A stretch of DNA of 64,000 bases from Urbifossiella limnaea (lineage in GTDB: Bacteria; Planctomycetota; Planctomycetia; Gemmatales; Gemmataceae), in the NCBI RefSeq assembly GCF_007747215.1, contig NZ_CP036273.1:3146322-3210321 (forward strand), in the 5' to 3' direction. Made by a program: the position numbers and the translations under genes. The notes below the pieces were generated by a model. The model did no database searches, was not told where the DNA came from, and saw nothing but the letters and a program-made list of their open reading frames with translations. Positions 22,468-33,400 of the stretch are shown piece after piece (within the stretch, counting starts at the first letter, position 1; the number at the start of each line of letters is the position of its first letter).

Positions 22468-25400
22468 TTACTTCTGCTTCAGCGAATCCAGATACTCGAT
22501 CAGGTCCACGAACTCCGACGGCGCCATCGCCGCGGCCTGCCCCTCGGGCATGCTGCTCTGCTTCAGCGCCACCCGCGTGTCGATGTCGTCCAGGCGGATC
22601 ACCCGCCGCATCATCCCGTCGAAGATCGTCAGGTCGGTCTTGTTCTCGGTCACGAGCAGCCCCGTCACCGTCTTGCCGTCGAGCGTCACGATGCGGGTGG
22701 ACACGTACTTGGCGTCCACCTCGGCGTTCGGGTCGATGATCGACTCGATGATCTTGGTCCGCGGCATCTTCGCGGCCACGCCGGCGAGGTTCGGGCCGTA
22801 GTCCTGGCCGTCGCCGTTGCCGACCTTGTGGCACGCGATACACCCGCGGGTGAACACCGCCCGGCCGTTGGTCGCGTTCCCCTTCAGGCCGGCGAGTGCG
22901 GTCATGGCGCGGTTCTTGACCTCGGCCGGCTGCGGCTCCGCCGACAGCAGAATCCGCAGGTGCGGGGCCGCGGCGCCGCCGGCCTTCGACGACGCCAGGA
23001 TGCCGACCATTAGTTCTTCCGCGGCCTTGTTGTCCTTCACCTTCCCGGCCAGGAACGTCGGCCGCCACGTCGCCTCGGTGGCCCCCAGCGACGCTTCGAG
23101 CGTGTACTTCGTCCAGTAGTCGAGCGGCATCCGCGCCGCCGCCAGCATGGCGTCCGTCGATTCGGTCGAGTTGAAGAAGCTGAGCCCGCGCAGCGCCTCG
23201 GTGCGGACGCGCGGGTGTGGGTCAGTCGCCGCGGCCTTGAGAATCGGCAGCGCGTCCGCGATGTAGCCGCGGTCGTCGGCCGCGACGCGAACCGCCGCCG
23301 CGCGGGCCTCGTGGGCCTTTGACCCGAGCACTGCCTTCAGCAGCTCCGGCTGTACGGCGTGGTGACCCTGCTGCACCCACAGCGCCTCCGTCCGTAGCCG
23401 CTCGAAGTCCTTCCCGTTGGGGTCGAGCTTCGCTACCCACTGCGACGTGCCGGCCAGCACCTCCGCGGTCGGCCGGTCGCGCAGCTCGCGGCGGGCGTTG
23501 TACCTCGTTCGCCACTCGTACTCGGTGAACTGGTTCAGCAACTCGGGCACCGTCTTGCCGAACTGCGTCACCGGCGTCAGCGGCTGCTTGTCCACGCCGA
23601 TGAGCCGGTAGACGCGGCCGCGGGTGTGGTCGCGGCTCGGGTCGCGCTGGCTGTACTGCATGTGGCCGATGAGGGCGTTGGCCCAGTCGCCGAACCACAG
23701 CGCGCCGTCCGGCCCGATGTGCGGGTCGGCCGGGCGGAAGTGCTTGTCCGGCGACTTCACCAGGTCCGAGTTCTTGCCGTCGGCCCCCTTCACCCGGGTG
23801 CCCATGAACCCGGCCCCGTCGTCCCTCATGGTGTAGCGCGGCAGGCCGTTCAGGTTGATGACGCAGGCGTAGGTGAACTGCTTCTGCACCTCGTCCGGCA
23901 GCGCCCGCGACACGAGCCACTCGCTGCCGAGGTTCGGCCGCTCGCCGTTGGGGAGGATGAAGTTGATGCCTTTACGGCCGCTGAACTGCGCCCCGGAGAG
24001 CGGCGTGTCCCACGTCTGGTTGGCGGTGGTGCCGTCGCCGACGATCCCCTGGCCCCACTCGTCGAACACGTAGCACCACATGTTGTACATGCCCGGCAGG
24101 CTGAACTGCCGCACCTTCTGGTTCCGCGGGTCGATGACGTACGTGCCGCCCGCCCCCTGGCTGCGGTGCGGCCCGAACGGCGTCTCCAGCGTGGTGCTCA
24201 TGGCGATGCCTTCGAGCAGGTGGAGGTAGCCCCCCGGACCCCACTCCCAGCCGCCGCGGTGGTGCGTGTCGTCGCTCGCCCAGCCGTCGAACAGGTGAAC
24301 CACCAGGTCGGCCTTGCCGTCGCCGTCGGTGTCCTTCAGCCACAGGATGCGCGGCTGATCCATCACCAGCACGCCGCCGTTCCAGAACTCGAATCCGGTC
24401 GGGCAGTGGAGCTGGTCGTAGAAGACGGTGCTCTTGTCCGCCTTGCCGTCCTTGTCGGTGTCCTCCAGGATCACGAGCTTGTCGTTCGGCTTCGGGTCGC
24501 CCGGCTTCCACAGCGGGTAGTTCGGCATGCACGACACCCACAGCCGGCCCTTGCTGTCGAACCCGAGCTGCACGGGCTTGGCCAGCTCGGGGAATTTCGT
24601 CTCGTCCGCGAACGGGATGATGCGCATGCCCGGGGCGACGGCCGCGGTGCGGACAAACTCCTCCGGCGTCTGGTACTTCAGTTCGCCGGGGTTCTCGCTG
24701 TACTTCTGGCCGGGCTGGCCGAACCGCGTCGGCGGGGTGAACAGCTCGCCGGTCTTGCTGTCGTCCACGCCCGCGGACACCGCCTTGCCGGCGGCGATGT
24801 CCCAGACGTAGCGGTCGCGCACGGCCGCCATCGCGCGGAGCTTGGCGTACTCCTTCGGGAACGTCTCGGTGTCGTAGGTCCGCCGGCCGCCGTAGACGTA
24901 CCAGCCGTTGAGCATCCGGTAGTCCTGCTGGTGCACGAACGACTTGTCCACCACCGCCGCCCGCAACCGAGCGTCGATCGCCGGGGGCGGCCCGCCGAAC
25001 AACTTGCCGTACAGTAGCGCCGCGAGGAACAGGTCGCCGTCCTCGTTGAGGTGGCAGCCATTAATGGTGAACTGGAGTCCGGGCTGAGCCTGGAACATGG
25101 CGAGGGTGTCGGCGAAGGCGTCCACGAACGCCAGCTTCCGCCGGTCGGCCACGGCCTTCACCGCGGCGGCGTACAGCTTCAGGTTGTCGTTCTCGGCCTT
25201 GCCCGACGGCAGGAAGCGCTGATCGACCGGGAGCGTCGGCGTGATGCCGAGCGCGGGGTCGGGCGCCTCGAAGGCGACCGGCGACACCAGCACGAAGCGC
25301 GGCTTGCTGCCGCTGCTGTCGCGCTGGTACTTCCGGCTGTAGTCGTCGAGGAACCGCTCGTAGTCCTGCTCGAACTTGGCGACGCCGTCCTTGCCCGCGA

Positions 25401-25815
25401 ACGACTCGTTGAAGCCGAAGAAGCACAGGAACGTGTCCGGCCCGAAGGCGTAAAGCGGGTCGTCGATCTTGGTGTAGTCGCCGGAGCGCTGCTGAATCGC
25501 CACCTCGTCCGCGGGGCGGCCGAAGTTGCGGACGACGAGTTGCTTGTCGGCGAACCGCTTGTGCAGCATCGCCTCGAAGTTCCCGAACAGGTTCATCCGC
25601 TCGGCCGTGCTGTTGCCGACGAGCGCAATCCGCTCGCCTTGCAGCAGCGCGAGCGGCAGCGCGCTCGGCGGCAGCTCGGGCCGCTTCGGCCGGTCGGCGG
25701 TCTGCTTGGGCTCGGCCTTCTTCTTCTGGGCGTCGGCCCCGGACGGGGCGTAGGCCGAGAATGCGACCGCGGCCGCGAACAGCGCGGCGGCGCGGGCCAG
25801 CTTCGGGAGGGGCAT
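22468..25815 (-). CDS. PVC-type haem-binding protein with N-terminal SGNH hydrolase domain
   Basis: An exported 1115-residue protein: signal peptide (1-28), an SGNH/GDSL-like hydrolase domain (about 55-270, with GNSTAERMN as block I), a glucose/sorbosone-dehydrogenase-like beta propeller (about 380-740, for example GRLWVSCMPNYP), HEAT-like repeats (about 760-950) and a cytochrome c domain with CIACH near residue 990. It ends in a TLDGKTVTGLL-type module. The architecture is planctomycete-typical and suggests periplasmic sugar oxidation combined with ester removal from polysaccharides. The substrate is unknown. Confidence 0.87.
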   Translation of the reverse strand: MPLPKLARAAALFAAAVAFSAYAPSGADAQKKKAEPKQTADRPKRPELPPSALPLALLQGERIALVGNSTAERMNLFGNFEAMLHKRFADKQLVVRNFGRPADEVAIQQRSGDYTKIDDPLYAFGPDTFLCFFGFNESFAGKDGVAKFEQDYERFLDDYSRKYQRDSSGSKPRFVLVSPVAFEAPDPALGITPTLPVDQRFLPSGKAENDNLKLYAAAVKAVADRRKLAFVDAFADTLAMFQAQPGLQFTINGCHLNEDGDLFLAALLYGKLFGGPPPAIDARLRAAVVDKSFVHQQDYRMLNGWYVYGGRRTYDTETFPKEYAKLRAMAAVRDRYVWDIAAGKAVSAGVDDSKTGELFTPPTRFGQPGQKYSENPGELKYQTPEEFVRTAAVAPGMRIIPFADETKFPELAKPVQLGFDSKGRLWVSCMPNYPLWKPGDPKPNDKLVILEDTDKDGKADKSTVFYDQLHCPTGFEFWNGGVLVMDQPRILWLKDTDGDGKADLVVHLFDGWASDDTHHRGGWEWGPGGYLHLLEGIAMSTTLETPFGPHRSQGAGGTYVIDPRNQKVRQFSLPGMYNMWCYVFDEWGQGIVGDGTTANQTWDTPLSGAQFSGRKGINFILPNGERPNLGSEWLVSRALPDEVQKQFTYACVINLNGLPRYTMRDDGAGFMGTRVKGADGKNSDLVKSPDKHFRPADPHIGPDGALWFGDWANALIGHMQYSQRDPSRDHTRGRVYRLIGVDKQPLTPVTQFGKTVPELLNQFTEYEWRTRYNARRELRDRPTAEVLAGTSQWVAKLDPNGKDFERLRTEALWVQQGHHAVQPELLKAVLGSKAHEARAAAVRVAADDRGYIADALPILKAAATDPHPRVRTEALRGLSFFNSTESTDAMLAAARMPLDYWTKYTLEASLGATEATWRPTFLAGKVKDNKAAEELMVGILASSKAGGAAAPHLRILLSAEPQPAEVKNRAMTALAGLKGNATNGRAVFTRGCIACHKVGNGDGQDYGPNLAGVAAKMPRTKIIESIIDPNAEVDAKYVSTRIVTLDGKTVTGLLVTENKTDLTIFDGMMRRVIRLDDIDTRVALKQSSMPEGQAAAMAPSEFVDLIEYLDSLKQK

Positions 25816-25861
25816 AAAGGGACGGCTCCGGCGGGCGGGAGGGTTCGCGGCTTAGTGTACC

Positions 25862-26812
25862 TCACGACTTCGTGAACGGGAACCGCCCCGGCCCGCGCGG
25901 CTTCGGCGGCCCGTACCCGCCGGCCTTGTCGTAGGCGCGGACGTAGTCCACCAGCATCTCGGCCGGGAACGGGGTGTTGCGGTCGGGGTTGCCGAGGAAC
26001 TGGCCGCCGACGGCGACGTTCATGATGAGGTAAAACGGCTGGTCGAACGGCGCCGGCCACGGCAGCAGGTCCGATTCCGCGGTGGGGTTCACGCCCTTGG
26101 TACCGGCCACTTTGCCGCTCGACCACCAGAACGAGTGCGAGCCGTAGACCTTGCCATCGACCGACCACCGAAACTCGCCCGGCTCCCACTCGACGCCGTA
26201 GACGTGCCAGTCGGCGATGGTCTGCCCTGCGGGGAAGACGTGCTCGCGGCTCGTGTGCGTGTTCGCCGGCCAGCGCGACCCGTAGTGGAGCGTGCCGAGC
26301 ACCTTGGTCGGCTCCTGCCCGCGGGCCTCCATCACGTCGATCTCGCCGGAGGTCGGCCACGGGCCGTACTTGTCGTCCTGCGGCAGCATCCACAGCGCCG
26401 GCCACACGCCCTTTCCGGTCGGCAGCTTCGCCTTGAACTCGACCTTGCCGAACTTCTGGGCGAACAGCGCCGTGCCGTCGCGCTTCTTCGACCGCAGCCG
26501 GGCCGACGTGTACCCGCAGCCGTGCAGCGACTCCTTCACCGCGCGGACGTGCAGGTGGCCGTCCTTCACGAAGGCGTTGCTCGGCTCCTTCGTGTAGTAC
26601 TGCAGCTCGTTGTTGCCCCAGCCGCTGATCCACTGGTTGGCGTCGTAGTTGAAAAACCCGTTGCCCAGGTCGAAGTCCCACTTCGCGGGGTCGATCGTGG
26701 TGCCGTCGAACTCGTCGGCCCAGCTCTGTTTCCAGTCGGCCGCGGGTTGCGCGTCGCCGGGTGTGGCGGGGAAAAGGCCCGCGACAAGGGCAAGGAGGAG
26801 GAGGCGGCGCAC
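25862..26812 (-). CDS. Glycoside hydrolase family 16 (beta-glucanase/laminarinase type)
   Basis: An exported 316-residue endo-glycosidase with a signal peptide of about 22 residues and the GH16 catalytic motif GEIDVMEARG. Nucleophile Glu157, Asp159 and acid/base Glu162 are all present. Aromatic residues lining the cleft (WALWMLP-type WPALWML, then SFWWSSGK) fit a beta-1,3 or beta-1,3-1,4-glucan substrate; agar or carrageenan specificity cannot be excluded. The start is GTG with GGAG eight bases upstream. It follows the 75-aa membrane protein gene by 15 bases, so it may be read from the large operon upstream. Confidence 0.88.
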   Translation of the reverse strand: MRRLLLLALVAGLFPATPGDAQPAADWKQSWADEFDGTTIDPAKWDFDLGNGFFNYDANQWISGWGNNELQYYTKEPSNAFVKDGHLHVRAVKESLHGCGYTSARLRSKKRDGTALFAQKFGKVEFKAKLPTGKGVWPALWMLPQDDKYGPWPTSGEIDVMEARGQEPTKVLGTLHYGSRWPANTHTSREHVFPAGQTIADWHVYGVEWEPGEFRWSVDGKVYGSHSFWWSSGKVAGTKGVNPTAESDLLPWPAPFDQPFYLIMNVAVGGQFLGNPDRNTPFPAEMLVDYVRAYDKAGGYGPPKPRGPGRFPFTKS

Positions 26813-26827
26813 GGGAAACTCCGGGAG

Positions 26828-27055
26828 TTAAACGGGAGCCGCGATGAGGCCGATGAACCCCATGAGCGCGGCGACCGCGGCGAAGATGAGCAGCGTGACC
26901 CACCAGCCGGGGAAGGTGGACGGCGGCGCCGGTGGGGCGTTCGGGTCGGGCGGCGGGTCCTTCACCATGCCGCCGAGTACCAGCACCAGGCCGACCAGAC
27001 ACAGGCTCGCCAGCAGCCTACACACCGGCGGCAGGCACGCGAACGGCGGCGTCAT
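26828..27055 (-). CDS. Small two-helix membrane protein, last gene of the FtsH-like cluster
   Basis: A 75-residue protein with two hydrophobic helices (about residues 11-31 and 50-72) joined by a proline-rich loop DPPPDPNAPPAPP. No family is recognised. Its ATG overlaps the TGA of the 1131-aa gene (ATGA), which suggests translational coupling and membership of the same system, perhaps as a membrane tether or an effector. A small toxin-like role is possible but is not shown by any motif. Confidence 0.65.
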   Translation of the reverse strand: MTPPFACLPPVCRLLASLCLVGLVLVLGGMVKDPPPDPNAPPAPPSTFPGWWVTLLIFAAVAALMGFIGLIAAPV

Positions 27056-30000
27056 TCGCCCGCCCCGTCGCGCCGGGCCGCGGCCATGTCGCGGTGGATG
27101 CGGCGGCGGATCAGGAACTCGTCGTCGGCCAGCCAGCCGCGGACCGCGGGGCCGAGGGCGAAGTCGTCCGTGACCACGGCGCGGACCACCGTGTCCACCA
27201 ACTCCAGCGGCTTGAGCGTGAAGTAGCGGTTCGTGGAGCCGGTGGTGGAGACGCGGTCGAGTTGCTGGAACAGTTCTTCGAGCCGGCCCAGGGCGACGCG
27301 CGGCGGGGCGAACCCGAGCGCGTCGGCGTAGCCGATGGCGAGCTCGGTACGGTCGCGGTCGTCGTCCGATTTCGGCGCGAACAGGAGGCGCCGGCGGGCG
27401 TCGTCGAGGAGGCGGGTCGCGGCGTCGTCGTCGCCGGCGGCGAACCAGCCGACCGCGATGCCGAGCCGCGCCGGCGGCAGCGGGGCGTCGGCGGGCCAGT
27501 TGCCGCGGTCGGGGTCGAGTCGGTCCAGAATCGCCGCCGAATCGGCCGACATCCCCAGCTTGTGGAACGCCCGAAACACCGGCCTCGCGGAGCGAACGAG
27601 CGCGGCGCGGACGGTCGCCTGGGCGCCCGCGTGGCGGGCCAGGTAGTCGGCCACGGGCCGCAGTTCTGCCGCGAGCCCGTACCGCGCCGCGGCCCCGGCG
27701 GCGCCGACGAACAGCCGGGCCAGGTACTTCGGGAGTCGGTCGACGCGCTCGGCCTCCGTCCACCGGCCGACCTGAAGCCAGGCGTCGAACCACGTCGCCG
27801 CGGGGACGACGTGGCCGAGCGTCTCGCGGACGGCCCCTTCGTCGAGCCGACCGGAGGCGTCGAGCAGCGTCAGGGCCACGCGCGGCACGGTGGCCGAACA
27901 CGGGTCCGCGGCGCAGACGTCGAGTAACTCGCGGGCCTCCCGCCGGCTCGTGGTGGGGTCGGTGTTGTCCGCGAGCAACTGTAACCGTTCGCCGAGCCGG
28001 TCGGTGCCGCGGACCGGGCGCACGTCGTACCCGCGGAAGCCGACGCCCTCGCGGACCGGTTCCAGGACGCGCGAGTGGTCGCGGAGCCGGTCCACGGCGT
28101 GGCGCGCGAGCAGCGGCAGGGCGTCGTACCGCGGCAGCAGGTCGGCCGGGATGCCGCCGGCCGGCGGGCGGCCGTCCTGCACACCACGAATGCGGTCGGC
28201 GAACAGGCCGGACAGCACCGCGTGCGTCTCCGGCTCGACGCCCGGCCCCGCGGCCCGGCCCAGCGCCTTCCGCGCCCGCGCCGCCCAGTCCACGGACAGC
28301 GACCGCTCGCCGAGGCAGCCGAGCCCCCACGCCAGCATCAGCTGCGCGTACGCGGCCGTGCATTCGGTCTCGGGGTCGATGCCGACCGCCCGCAGCCGGC
28401 CCGCCGGGCCGAGTCGTTCGACCCAGTCCACCACGGGCTTCTTGACGCGGACGAGCCAGTCGCGGGCGGTGCGGAACCGCTCGGGCGACGCGGTGCCGTG
28501 GAAGCGGAGGAACGACGGCCCGTCCAGGTCGAGCCCCGGTCCCTTCTCGCGGAGACGGGCCACGAGTCGGTCGCGCCACCGGGCCAGCCCGAGGGCGTCG
28601 CCGCCGCTCAGCCGCGTCGCCCCACGCCGGGCCAGCCACGCGGACCGCGCCGGCAGGTCGTCGAACCGCTCGTCCAGCAGCGCGAGCACGCGCGGCAACT
28701 CGCCGATAAGTTCGGCCGGCGGCTGCGCCGCGAACGCGGCGCGGGCGGTGTACGCGGCCACGACGCGGGCCACCCCGACGCGGCCGGGGTCGGCGAGCAA
28801 CCGCTCGAGCGGCTCGGCCGGCGGGCGGCGGGCGGAGCGACATTCGGCCGCGTACCACTCGTCGAGCCAGTCCGTCGGCGGGGCGTCGGCCTCCCACGCG
28901 GCGTTCGCCCAGCACACCGCCGCATCCCCGGCGTTCCCGGTCGCCCCGTACACGCCGGCGAGTTCCGCCCACGCCGCCGCCCGCTCTTCGGGGCCGAGCC
29001 GGTGAACTGACCGCACGAGCCGGGCCTCGAGTTGCTGTCGCCGGGCGGCGCGGTCGGCACCGTGGAGCAGGACATCGACCGACGCCGCCGGACTCGCCGG
29101 CCTCGTTGCCGCCGCCGCGCTCGGCCGCGGCGCCGTGGGTTTGGCGGGTCGCCATGCGGCTAGCCGGCCGAGCGTGCGGGACAGCCACCCGCCGTGCGCA
29201 GCCGGATCGAGCTGCGACTCGTCCAGTGGGTACGCCGGCAGGGGCGCGAGTTCGACCTCGTCGAGGGTCGTGTCGTCGGCTTCGTCCGGCGTGTCGGCAT
29301 CGAACCCGGCGAGAGCGAACGGGTCCGGCCACACGCCCGAAGCGACCAGCGGCGTGGCGGTCGGGGCGGTGTACGACACCCAGCCCGTGAGCGGCCGGAA
29401 CGCCGAGCGCGGGACGGATCGCGTTACGAGTTCCGCGCCGGCGGCGTCTGCCCAGGTGAGATGATCGTCGCGGATGTTCAGCAACCGGGCCAACTCACGC
29501 GGGCGGAGCGGAGGGTGAAGTGCGTGACCGGCCGGGACGAAGCACCCGGCCGCCAGCGGGTCCGGCTGATAGCCCCTGAGCAGAATCGGCAGCGGCCCAG
29601 CGGCGGGGCCCGCGCACCGGACCACGAGCCCGTCCCGGCAGACGGCCACCTCGTACCCCGCTAGCGTGCGCTCCGCAGCTTCCCGGCAGAGCTGCCGCAC
29701 TGCTTCGGCGTCGGCGTTCGGCACCACCCACAACTGCGGCTCCGCCGGCTCGGCCGACCGACGCAGCCGGACTCGGACCTCGATGCGGGGTAGTACGCGA
29801 TCCGGCGGCCGCGCGGTTGCGGGGCCGGCGACGGCGAACGACTCGAGTTTGGGGTCGGGGACGCCGGCATGGAACGTGACCGACCGCGGCGGCCGCAGCA
29901 GCAGGACGTGGCCCGGCGGCAACGTGAAGCCGTCGGGGTACGGGTGCTCCCACCCCGCGATTACCCAAACGCCGCGGGCCTGCTCGGTAAACAGCTCGAC

Positions 30001-30447
30001 TCCCGGTTCGGTCGCGCGATCGACCAGGTCGGCCGGCGGGTTCTCGCAGCGGACCCACGTCCGCCGGTCCTCGCCGGGCAGTTGTCGCACGCCGACGGGC
30101 CGCGGCCCGCCGCGGGAGAGTGCGCGAAGGAATCGACCGACGAGTTCGTCCGGCAGCTCGAACAGCACTTGGTTACCGAGCGGGCCGGTCGCGGGTCGCA
30201 GGGGCAGGAGCTCGGCCCAGCCGCCGACCTGTTCGGGGGTGGGGTGACCGCCGCCGAGCGTCTGCACGCCGAAGCGGCCGAGTGCGGCGAGCGTCGATTG
30301 CGGGATCGGGGCGGCAGGTTCGACCCAGAGGCGGCCGAGGGCGTCCCACCCGGCGCGGGCCGGGGCGGCGGTCACCGCGGCCGGCAGCACCCCGCTGGCG
30401 AGCACCAGCCGGAGGGCGTCGGGGTTCGGGAAGAAGAGCGCCGGCAT
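27052..30447 (-). CDS. Giant hypothetical protein, paralogue B of tandem pair
   Basis: This 1131-residue protein has no signal peptide or membrane helix. It aligns by eye with its 1159-aa neighbour: the N-terminal module FFPNPDALRLVLASGVLP, a GRLWVEP strand, RSAFRPLTGWVSY near 350, a repeat-like helical segment GDAAVCWANAAWE near 500, and the C-terminal box WLADDEFLIRRRIHRDM. The second half reads as alpha-helical repeats of TPR/HEAT character. I infer a cytoplasmic adaptor or substrate-recognition subunit of the FtsH-like system. It is 42 bases from paralogue A. Confidence 0.72.
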   Translation of the reverse strand: MPALFFPNPDALRLVLASGVLPAAVTAAPARAGWDALGRLWVEPAAPIPQSTLAALGRFGVQTLGGGHPTPEQVGGWAELLPLRPATGPLGNQVLFELPDELVGRFLRALSRGGPRPVGVRQLPGEDRRTWVRCENPPADLVDRATEPGVELFTEQARGVWVIAGWEHPYPDGFTLPPGHVLLLRPPRSVTFHAGVPDPKLESFAVAGPATARPPDRVLPRIEVRVRLRRSAEPAEPQLWVVPNADAEAVRQLCREAAERTLAGYEVAVCRDGLVVRCAGPAAGPLPILLRGYQPDPLAAGCFVPAGHALHPPLRPRELARLLNIRDDHLTWADAAGAELVTRSVPRSAFRPLTGWVSYTAPTATPLVASGVWPDPFALAGFDADTPDEADDTTLDEVELAPLPAYPLDESQLDPAAHGGWLSRTLGRLAAWRPAKPTAPRPSAAAATRPASPAASVDVLLHGADRAARRQQLEARLVRSVHRLGPEERAAAWAELAGVYGATGNAGDAAVCWANAAWEADAPPTDWLDEWYAAECRSARRPPAEPLERLLADPGRVGVARVVAAYTARAAFAAQPPAELIGELPRVLALLDERFDDLPARSAWLARRGATRLSGGDALGLARWRDRLVARLREKGPGLDLDGPSFLRFHGTASPERFRTARDWLVRVKKPVVDWVERLGPAGRLRAVGIDPETECTAAYAQLMLAWGLGCLGERSLSVDWAARARKALGRAAGPGVEPETHAVLSGLFADRIRGVQDGRPPAGGIPADLLPRYDALPLLARHAVDRLRDHSRVLEPVREGVGFRGYDVRPVRGTDRLGERLQLLADNTDPTTSRREARELLDVCAADPCSATVPRVALTLLDASGRLDEGAVRETLGHVVPAATWFDAWLQVGRWTEAERVDRLPKYLARLFVGAAGAAARYGLAAELRPVADYLARHAGAQATVRAALVRSARPVFRAFHKLGMSADSAAILDRLDPDRGNWPADAPLPPARLGIAVGWFAAGDDDAATRLLDDARRRLLFAPKSDDDRDRTELAIGYADALGFAPPRVALGRLEELFQQLDRVSTTGSTNRYFTLKPLELVDTVVRAVVTDDFALGPAVRGWLADDEFLIRRRIHRDMAAARRDGAGE

Positions 30448-30489
30448 GACTGGAATGTAGCTCGAAAAGGGCGCCCGGCCAACGCCGGC

Positions 30490-33400
30490 TCACGCCCCGG
30501 CCCGGTGCAGGTCGGCGTGGACCCGCTTGCGGACCAGGTACTCGTCGTCGTCCAGCCACTTCTTCCCGGTCGGCCCGAGGGCGAACTCGTCGCTCACCAG
30601 CGCCCACACCACTTCTTCGATAACCCGCACGTGGAACAGCGAGAACGCCGAATTCCCGGTCCAGGAGTTCCCCAGGTTCTTCCCCTCGAACCGGTGGAAG
30701 AGCTCGCCGATGCGCCCGAGGCCCAGCTCGGCCGGTCCGTGGCCGAGGGCGGCGACGTAGGCGCGGAGCAACTCCGCGAGCGGCTTCGCCATCAGAGTGT
30801 TCTTCACCCACCTGCCGCCGAGCAGCTCCTCGCGGGCCACGTCGAGTAGCGGTACGGCACGGTCGATCATGCCGAACGTCAGCTGCCCGCCGGCCAGGGT
30901 CAGGAGCGTTTGCAGCGCCGCGGACCAGCTGTCGGGCCGGGCCGAGAACTTTCGCCGTAAGGCGTCCGGCGTCGCGCCCTGAAGGACCTCCGCCTGGAGG
31001 CGCGTGAGAAACCGATCGACCTCGTCGCGGAGGCCGAGCCGCTTCAGGCCGCGGAGGAACGCCCCGGCGACGATGTTGATGAGCTTGTACCGCGCCTCCT
31101 CGGGGCGGGACCGGAGCAGCGCCGCGAACCCGTCCACGACCGGCCGCAGGAGATCGGTGCGACCGAAGTGTGCGGCGGCGAACACGGCCCGCTCGACGAG
31201 TTCGCCCTGCCGCCGGAGCACGTCCGCGGGTTCGCCCGCCGCCGGGGGCTTCGCCGCGAGGCCGGCTAGTACGCCGGGGACGAGCCGCAGGAGTTCCGCC
31301 GCGAGCGCCTCGCCCGCCCGGCCGGCCAGCGGTAACGCTTCGTGGAGCAGGTAGAAGTGGACTTCCCGGAGTTCCTTGCCGGGGAAGCCCTCGCGCGCCA
31401 GCTTCCGCACCTTGTCCGCCAGCCGGGCGGGTTCGCGGAGTTGGGCCAGCGTCAGCAGTTCCTTGCGGAGCGGGTCGGAGTACGCGGTGTTGAACATCAC
31501 GTAGGCGTCCCGCGACTCCTCCGGGTCCACCACCCGCGACACCTCGCGCATCTTGTCGATGTGGTGCGTCGAGGTCTTGAACGGGTTGTCCGACTTCTCC
31601 CCCTGTCGCCGGCTCATCTCCACTTTGCCCTTCTGTACGATCGCGTCGAGGGCGTCGAGGACGGGCGTCGGCAGCGGCCCGGCGTGCGGCCTGCCGGCCG
31701 CCGCGTCGGCGACGCGGTGGGCGAACGCGCCGTGCAGGAACCCGGCCGTGACCGACGCCGCGACGGCGTCGAAGCTCTTGTTGAGCTGCCAGTCCTCCGG
31801 CACCGGCCGGACCATCACACGCCCGGCGGCGTCCACCAACTCTTTCGCGGCGGCCGCCTCGCCGAGCCGTGCGAGGGCGAAGGCGAAGAACAGGTCCACG
31901 TAGGGCACGGTCGGCGGGTGGTGGCCGACCCACGCCCGCGCCGCGGCGTGCAGGTCGAGCGCCTTCTCGCGCACCGCTACCATTCGCTCCGCGTCCCGCA
32001 GGCCGGCGAAGCGGAGGAAGCCGGGCAGGTCGCGCTCGGCCCGCAGCCCCTGTGTCAGGAGTCGTTCGAGCAGCCGGTCGCGGGCGCGGGCGAGCCCCTT
32101 CTGGTCGCCGCCCGCCAGCTTCGCCAGCCTGGCCGCGGCCAGCCACACGGCGCGGATCGGCAGCGCCTCCTGGTGCGCGTCCACGTACTTCTGCACCGCC
32201 GGCAGCCGCGTCGCGAGCCACTCCGGCAGCGGCGACCGCGACGACGCGGCCAGGAACGCCGCCACCGCCGCCCGCGGTTCCGCGACCGATGGTGAGCTGC
32301 CCTTCAGCTTCGCGTCGAGCTCGGCGGGGCCGACCGGGCGGCCGGCCAGCTGCGGGAACTCGGCCGCGGCCCACGCCGCCTCCCACTCCGGGTGCGGCTC
32401 GCCGTGCTCCCACAGCGCGTTCAACCAGCACACCGCGGCGTCGGAGGTGGCATCGCCGGCGCGGCTGAACGCCTCCGCGAGTTTGGGCCACAGGGCCGTC
32501 CGCTCCGCGGAGTCGAGCGGCCCCTCGACCGCCAGGAACTCCTCGGCCAGTTCCTTCGCCCGCAGCTTCCACTCGTTCGGCGCCACCACCTCCGGCGCCG
32601 GCGCGACGTAGGAAGTTGCTTCGGGCTTCACCAGCTTCGGGCGCGTCGCCTTCGTTTTCGGGGCGGCTGGCTCGGGGACGGGCACGTTGTCCTTCGCGGT
32701 CGGCTCGCGGTTCGATTTGTCGGGCTTCGGCGGCGGGCCGCCGGCGTCGGTGCAGACGAAGTGTTCGAAGTCGAACCGTGTCGCCCCGATCCACGCCGCG
32801 AGCGGCGCCTGCTCGGCCTCGATGACGTAATCGACCCAGTCCTCCAGCGACCGGAACGCCGCGTCCGGCACGCTCTCGGGCGTGAAGCCGGACGCGCCCG
32901 AAGGGTAGAGCCAGACGACGCGGTCGGGGTCGTCGGCGAGGAGCCGACGGACGGCGTCGCGCCGTAGCTGCGGGTGGAGCCGACGGCCGACCGGGAGGAA
33001 CAGGTTCGGCAGCTTCCAGTACGGCTTGAACGCGACGGCCTTCTCCAGCGCCAACTCCGGCGGCGCGAGTTTGGACGGCCGCGTCCGCAGCACCGCGACG
33101 CGGGTGCCGTCGGCGGCCGCGGCGACGGCGAACATCAGCCGCTGCGTCAGCCGCTCGTCGGCGTCGCGGACGAGGGCGTCGAGCTGGCCGACGGGGTCGT
33201 CGCGGAGCACCCACAACTCGGCCACGTCGGCCGCATTGCCGGCGGTGAGGCGGAGCGGCACCGACACCGGCTCCGGGGTCGGGGCGGGCTCCCACGCCAC
33301 CGGCGCCGCCGGCAGCGGGAACTCGGTCAGCTCGTACACGTCGTGGAACGGGGCGGCGTCGAGGAACTGCCAGGTCGCGGGCGCGGTCAGCAGCGCGAAC

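Noticed and set aside
23626-25017. 463-codon plus-strand open frame
   Set aside because: It is antisense to the SGNH/haem protein and has valine/arginine-rich, low-complexity composition.
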